Source: Spirochaeta sp. (lineage in GTDB: Bacteria; Spirochaetota; Spirochaetia; DSM-2461). Taken from it: a stretch of DNA of 10,394 nucleotides. The stretch is from positions 1-10,394 of the forward strand of contig DAOVYP010000046.1 of NCBI GenBank assembly GCA_030635565.1. Direction: 5' to 3'. Under the pieces are notes generated by a model. It ran no database searches. It was not told the DNA's origin and saw only the letters and a program-made list of their open reading frames with translations. Made by a program: the position numbers and the translations under genes. Positions 6,235 through 10,394 of the stretch are shown piece after piece. Positions within the stretch are counted from its first letter, which is position 1, and each line of letters begins with the position of its first letter.

Positions 6235-6404
6235 TCATCATTCCCCCTATCCCGTTTTTTCTGATCCTTCCGGGCCTTCCATTTCGGAATTGCATCCAGC
6301 AGTGTTCGCAGGATAATCATCAGACCGAGAAAAAACATAAAAGAGATCAGCACATTTTTCACAATCCAATGATAGCCCCATCGTCCACTTAAAAACAACG
6401 TCAC
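6231..6404 (-). CDS. Small single-pass membrane protein (57 aa)
   Basis: A GTG at 6404, 3 nt after the rlmKL stop, opens a 57-codon frame ending in a TGA (6233-6231) that overlaps the ATG of the 589-residue protein. The product has a short N-terminal segment (MTLFLSGRWGYHW), a hydrophobic helix of about 20 residues (about 18-38, NVLISFMFFLGLMIILRTLL) and a strongly charged tail (KWKARKDQKKRDRGNDE). By the positive-inside rule the tail should face the cytoplasm. The perfect fit between two genes, the ATGA overlap and the membrane-protein composition support a real gene. The start has no strong Shine-Dalgarno sequence, so initiation may depend on coupling to rlmKL; an internal GTG at the VKN position is an alternative. 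No family was recognised. It might anchor or regulate the following soluble protein (inference). Confidence 0.7.
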   Translation of the reverse strand: MTLFLSGRWGYHWIVKNVLISFMFFLGLMIILRTLLDAIPKWKARKDQKKRDRGNDE

Positions 6405-6407
6405 CGG

Positions 6408-8567
6408 TTAACGGCTGTGTGAGAACTCCCAGCAGCGATGGGCCCCGGACCTCCGGAAAAAGTCCGGATCTGTGGTTTCCCGGGTTATTTCCCGGACCGA
6501 AAACCGCTTGTTAAGTTCTCCATCGAGTCTGAAGCGGCGAAAATTCTCTGCAAACAGCAGGGTACCATCCTGATTCAGATGTTTCATGGCCAGTTTAATT
6601 AACGGTGCATGATGGTCCTGGACAGACCAGTCCATGCGGCCTGCTCCATTCGAATATGTCGGTGGATCTATGAATATGAGATCGAATTTCTCATCATGTT
6701 TTTTCAGAAACTCAAAAGCATCCGACCTGACATAGGAACAAGACGAAGTCTCTAATCTGTTCAGTTTCATGTTGTCCCGTGCCCAATTGAGGTACGTGTT
6801 GGACACGTCGACACTCACGGTTAACGTTGCGCCTCCGGCTGCGGCCATTACCGAAGCCGTACCTGTATAAGCGAACAGGTTCAAAAAGCGCCCTCTTCCA
6901 ATTCTGTCCCTGATTATTGCCCGTGTGGGTCTATGGTCCATAAATATACCGGTATCGAGATAATCGATGAAATTAACATAAAATTTCATACCGTTCTCCC
7001 GGATGATGAACCGGTCCCTGCTGTCCCCCATCCTGGAATATGGACGAACCCCACGCTGACGGGTTTTGATATACAGATCTTCATCCCGGCATCCGGTAAC
7101 CTCTTTGAGAACCGACAGCAGTGTATTCAGGCGGCTGCGGGTTTTCTCCGGCGGAATTTTGCCGGGAGCGGCAAACTCCTGTACATGGAGCCATCGGCCT
7201 TCATACCAGTCAACCGCCGCATTGAACTCAGGCATGTCGGCGTCCCAGATTCTGTATGATGACACTCCGGTTTTCTCAGACCAGGATTTCATGGCATCGA
7301 TATTCCTCTGAAGGCTTGTTTTAAGGGAAGCTGCTTTGGGGTCCAATGATGTTACTGACTCGGGAACACTTTTTGGTACAGTTTTTACCGGTACACCGGT
7401 TTTTGATGCACCGGTTTTCGGCGCTCCAAGCCTGTCATATAAAGCCAGTACAAGATCCATCCCGCCACTGACGGTGTGATGGTATTCCTCAGCACGGAGG
7501 CAGGTGACCGAGGCTGTTTTCCTGTCGGGTGCCAGAAGCGCCAATCGCCAACCACTCTCCAGGGTCCGGAATAAGGAACCGAGGGATTTGTACACCGGCA
7601 GTGGATCAGTCGGGATTCTCACTCCATAAGGCGGATCGGCACAGACAAGGCCCATATTGCCCGCCGGCCAGAAAGACGGACGCCCCTGAGTAATGTCGTG
7701 GCGCTCCAAACGGACGACATTGTTGAGTCCCGCCCTCCGCAGATTAGACCTGGCAACCCGTAGTGCGGTTTCATTAATATCAAATCCAGCCAGAAGCGGC
7801 ATCCTCTCCAGGCTCCCGCCATATCGGATGGAGGCATCATTTCTGATTTTTCTCCAGAGATTATCATCGTGGAGGCTCAATCCCTCGAATCCCCAGATTT
7901 TCCGGTGAATACCCGGTGGTGCATCTATCGCCATCATGGCTGCTTCTATAAGGAGCGTTCCACTGCCGCAGACAGGGTCGACAAAACCACCCCCGTCCTG
8001 CGCGATCCGGGGCCACCCGGCGATGGCCAGTATCGCAGCGGCGGTGGTTTCCCTCAGCACCGCATCGGTACGTTCAAGTCGATACCCCCGCTCATGAAGG
8101 GGCTGCCCCGACCAGTTGAGATAAATGACGGCTTGTCGGCCATCCCATCGCGCTTCGATACGAATATCCGGTGTTTTTCTTTCGACAAACGGACGGGAAC
8201 CCGACTTTTCCATAAAACGATCCACGATCGCATCTTTGAGTTTGAGGGTGGCATACCTGGGATCTTTATCCCGGGGTACACCGGTCACACGGCATGAAAT
8301 GCTCATTGAGGGAGAAAAGAGTTCCTCCCAGGGATGGTTCAAGGCCAGGCGGTAAAGTTCGTCTTCATTTCCGGCCTTGTCCGAAAAGAGTTCAAGAAGC
8401 AGGCGCGATGCGGTTCTCAGTTCCAGGCAGGCCTTATATGAAAGGTTCAAATCACCTTCGAATCCCACCCCCCGGGATGCCGGTACAACTGAACCGGCAT
8501 GGAGTTTTTTCAATTCCCCGGTTAACACATCTTCGGCTCCGGGGGGGCACGGTACGAAAAACTTCAA
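6408..8567 (-). CDS. rlmL: Bifunctional 23S rRNA methyltransferase RlmKL (m2G2445 / m7G2069)
   Basis: The 719-residue product joins two SAM-dependent methyltransferases, as in E. coli RlmKL (702 aa). It begins with MKFFVPCPPGAEDVLTGELK and a THUMP RNA-binding region (about 45-155). The RlmL half follows, with VDPVCGSGTLLIEAA (about 196-210) and the catalytic DPPYG motif (311-315). After a linker, the RlmK half has FLNLFAYTGTASVMAA (561-576), VDVSNTYLNWARDNM (586-600) and FIDPPTYSNG (632-641). Both halves keep their SAM and target-base motifs, so both activities are expected on the 50S subunit precursor. The linker (about 379-415) contains short (A/V)PKTG/ASKTG-type repeats and is probably flexible. 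The start is TTG, directly after the upstream TAA, with GGAG at a proper distance. The fusion is best known from gammaproteobacteria, and the exact target positions here are assigned by homology only. Confidence 0.93.
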   Translation of the reverse strand: MKFFVPCPPGAEDVLTGELKKLHAGSVVPASRGVGFEGDLNLSYKACLELRTASRLLLELFSDKAGNEDELYRLALNHPWEELFSPSMSISCRVTGVPRDKDPRYATLKLKDAIVDRFMEKSGSRPFVERKTPDIRIEARWDGRQAVIYLNWSGQPLHERGYRLERTDAVLRETTAAAILAIAGWPRIAQDGGGFVDPVCGSGTLLIEAAMMAIDAPPGIHRKIWGFEGLSLHDDNLWRKIRNDASIRYGGSLERMPLLAGFDINETALRVARSNLRRAGLNNVVRLERHDITQGRPSFWPAGNMGLVCADPPYGVRIPTDPLPVYKSLGSLFRTLESGWRLALLAPDRKTASVTCLRAEEYHHTVSGGMDLVLALYDRLGAPKTGASKTGVPVKTVPKSVPESVTSLDPKAASLKTSLQRNIDAMKSWSEKTGVSSYRIWDADMPEFNAAVDWYEGRWLHVQEFAAPGKIPPEKTRSRLNTLLSVLKEVTGCRDEDLYIKTRQRGVRPYSRMGDSRDRFIIRENGMKFYVNFIDYLDTGIFMDHRPTRAIIRDRIGRGRFLNLFAYTGTASVMAAAGGATLTVSVDVSNTYLNWARDNMKLNRLETSSCSYVRSDAFEFLKKHDEKFDLIFIDPPTYSNGAGRMDWSVQDHHAPLIKLAMKHLNQDGTLLFAENFRRFRLDGELNKRFSVREITRETTDPDFFRRSGAHRCWEFSHSR

Positions 8568-10394
8568 TTACTTCTCCAGGTAGAACTCCACACGACGGTT
8601 ACGCCAGCGTTCCTCGAGGTCGCCGTGGGGAACAATGGGCTTGTCACCGCCAATACCTACGGCCTGAAGCCTGTTCGCCGCGATTCTCCGGTCGATCAGC
8701 TCATCAACCACGGTTTGTGCCCGGGATTCGGATAGTGGAACAAGGATGTTCCTCTGCTCCCTTTCTGCGGCTGCGGGATTGGCCCAGTTCAGGCTGACCG
8801 CATGCCCCTCCACCACGATGCGGTAGCTGCCGTACTTCTGCATGATTTCCGCGAGACGGTTAAGAACCTGCCTGTTTTTCTCGCCCTCTTCACCTTTCAT
8901 CGTCAACTGGGGGGAGCTCGGCTGGAAGGTGATGTTGTTAATCAGTATCTTCAGCCTGTTGCCCTCCCTGATGACAAGCACATCCACCGCAATCTGCCCT
9001 TCCTCGACGGAGGTATGACCGAGAACGTCTGTTACCGTCAGGACAAAGGGATAATCTTCAGCGGACTGGACAAGATCGCCCTGACCGCTTCTTCCATCCC
9101 AGATAATACGCTCAGAGGGTCTGCCGCGTCCCGAGAAGGTAATAAACTCCTTGCCTCTCGGATCGTAGATTTTCAGACTCCATTCACTGATTCTGGACCG
9201 GTCTTCAACCGTCAGACCGATGACAACTTCATCATCAACATTATCTCCATCGGGACTGAAAGGCTGAGGCTGCAGTCTGACTGTGACATCAGGAGGACTG
9301 CCGTCGGAAACGAAAGGACGGGATTCCGCCCTGGGCCGGGATCCTTTGTGGTAGCTGACAGTCAGAACTCCCGTGAAGATACCCTCAACCGGCCTTCCGT
9401 TTCTATCGGTACCGTTCCAGGAAAATCCATCCGGTACCGAACCGGAACCGGTTTCAGTGAGAACCACCCGGCCGTCCTCATCTTTAATGGAGAATGTCCA
9501 TGAGGCAATCCCATCCGAGTTCGGAACGACGGCGGCAAAAGACTGCATACGATCGGGATCGGTTTCACCGGCCTTGATATATCCTTCACTCGCAGTGAGA
9601 TAAACCGGCGTCGGTGCAGTATCAATCCTGATGCCCCGTACCGTAACTTGAGTTTCATTCCCGGCCTCATCAACTCCGATCACGTTGTAAGAATAATCAC
9701 CGTCGGTGAGGGGATTGCCCGAATCATCGGTACCGTCCCAATCAAATGGTTCAAGTACTCCGGTCCAGAGTTTGCTTATCACCTCGTTGCCTGCACCATC
9801 GGTAATGGTTCCCTTGAATGCAACTTCATCCGAGGAGCTCTGGGTCACCGTGATCGTCTCTCTCTCTCCGTCTCCGTCAGGACTGAAGAGCCTTACATCA
9901 ATCGATACTTCGATGAAAGGCGGTATTGTATCGATGATAAACGCGGCGGTGGTCGCTTCGGCCACATCGCCTTTGACATATTGCACTTTCAACCCGGTCC
10001 GATACTCCCCATCAGGAGAAGCCGATCCGGATGCAGTACGGCCGTTCCATTCCACACTGTCCAAAGGGGCACCGCTGCCGTTCCAGCTGCGGATTTCCCT
10101 GTTTGAGGAATCCACAACTGACAGAATCCAACTGCCGACCGGAGAATCCGTCCTGGCGTTCATGAAGAATGTCACCGTATCTTTCACACCGTTACCGGTA
10201 GGACCGAAAACATCCAGAGAAGCGGTTACCGATGCTTCGACGGAACTGGTATCAACATTTACGGCAATCGGAGAGGAAACGCCTACGTTACCTGCCCGGT
10301 CAACGGCTTCCAGGGTATACGTGAAGGTTCCATCGGGCACAAGTCGCCCCTCGGCATCACGTCCGTCCCAAACAAGGGAGCCTTCAGCAAATTC
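8568..10394 (-). CDS. Ig-like repeat envelope protein with C-terminal OmpA-like domain (5' end cut by window edge)
   Basis: The 608 visible residues contain about five FlgD-Ig/Big-like beta modules. Each carries a W-[DN]-G-x-[DRT] turn (WDGRDAEG, WNGRTASG, WDGTDDSG, WNGTDRNG, WDGRSGQG), often followed by PDG-x-Y/F and D-x-aGn. The junctions carry FSPDGDG-like motifs (DVFGPTGNG, RLFSPDGDG, QPFSPDGDN), possibly metal-binding. The last 125 residues or so form an OmpA-like domain (VVEGHAVSL, LSESRAQTVVDELI, RWRNRRVEFYLEK), which usually binds peptidoglycan. The protein should therefore be exported, with the repeats in the periplasm or at the surface and the C-terminus at the cell wall; the signal peptide would lie beyond the window. 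The Asp expected two residues after the His of the EGH motif is Val here, and about ten residues are inserted before the LSESRA helix. A GTG at 10340 is only an internal Val, because the frame is open to the right edge. Confidence 0.88.
   Translation of the reverse strand, partial: EFAEGSLVWDGRDAEGRLVPDGTFTYTLEAVDRAGNVGVSSPIAVNVDTSSVEASVTASLDVFGPTGNGVKDTVTFFMNARTDSPVGSWILSVVDSSNREIRSWNGSGAPLDSVEWNGRTASGSASPDGEYRTGLKVQYVKGDVAEATTAAFIIDTIPPFIEVSIDVRLFSPDGDGERETITVTQSSSDEVAFKGTITDGAGNEVISKLWTGVLEPFDWDGTDDSGNPLTDGDYSYNVIGVDEAGNETQVTVRGIRIDTAPTPVYLTASEGYIKAGETDPDRMQSFAAVVPNSDGIASWTFSIKDEDGRVVLTETGSGSVPDGFSWNGTDRNGRPVEGIFTGVLTVSYHKGSRPRAESRPFVSDGSPPDVTVRLQPQPFSPDGDNVDDEVVIGLTVEDRSRISEWSLKIYDPRGKEFITFSGRGRPSERIIWDGRSGQGDLVQSAEDYPFVLTVTDVLGHTSVEEGQIAVDVLVIREGNRLKILINNITFQPSSPQLTMKGEEGEKNRQVLNRLAEIMQKYGSYRIVVEGHAVSLNWANPAAAEREQRNILVPLSESRAQTVVDELIDRRIAANRLQAVGIGGDKPIVPHGDLEERWRNRRVEFYLEK
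8574..8577 (-). promoter_or_regulatory. Ribosome binding site deciding the TTG start of rlmKL
   Basis: GGAG, inside the last codons of the upstream gene, lies 6 nt from the TTG at 8567-8565, which directly follows the TAA stop (8570-8568). This supports the unusual start codon and suggests translational coupling. Confidence 0.65.

Noticed and set aside
8294..9503. Two long open frames on the plus strand (8294-8797 and 8802-9503)
   Set aside because: They lie antisense to rlmKL and the OmpA/Ig gene, both with clear domain motifs. Their translations show no recognisable domain and no gene-like context.

Overview
The window is a tightly packed, one-directional stretch of bacterial chromosome. 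All ten supported genes lie on the minus strand, so transcription runs from the right edge towards the left. The mix suggests a spirochaete of the Spirochaetaceae type: a FlgD-Ig-repeat protein ending in an OmpA-like domain, a signal-peptide/PEGA/two-TM protein, an FtsY without a long acidic N-terminal domain, and roughly balanced GC. This placement is inference from gene style; no 16S rRNA or other phylogenetic marker was compared.

Layout in order of transcription (right to left). (1) 10394-8568: a cell-envelope protein with repeated Ig-like modules and a C-terminal OmpA-like domain, cut by the right edge. (2) 8567-6408: RlmKL, a fused two-domain 23S rRNA methyltransferase starting with TTG directly after the preceding stop. 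(3) 6404-6231: a 57-residue single-pass membrane protein. (4) 6234-4465: a 589-residue soluble protein that I do not recognise. (5) 4461-4093: a stand-alone histidine phosphotransfer (HPt) protein. (6) 4088-3804: a small Cas2-like protein with no cas1 or CRISPR array in view. (7) 3779-2681: prfB (release factor 2), including its programmed +1 frameshift. (8) 2675-2307: a CheY-like single-domain response regulator. (9) 2170-710: a signal-peptide/PEGA/two-TM envelope protein. (10) 661-1: ftsY, cut by the left edge.

Most junctions are overlaps or gaps of a few bases (ATGA at 6234-6231, TAA directly followed by TTG at 8570-8565, 3-nt gaps at 6407-6405 and 4464-4462), which suggests one long transcription unit with translational coupling. 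The exception is the region between the response regulator and the PEGA gene (about 2130-2306). It holds a nested set of strong inverted repeats, and the PEGA start codon lies inside one of them. This looks like an inserted palindromic element or a structured leader, and is the most unusual non-coding structure here.

Functionally the block mixes translation and protein targeting (prfB, rlmKL, ftsY), phosphorelay parts without a kinase (HPt, receiver), envelope proteins (OmpA/Ig, PEGA) and three poorly understood proteins (Cas2-like, 589-aa, 57-aa). No tRNA, rRNA, CRISPR array or transposase gene was found, and no gene-free stretch exceeds 300 bases.
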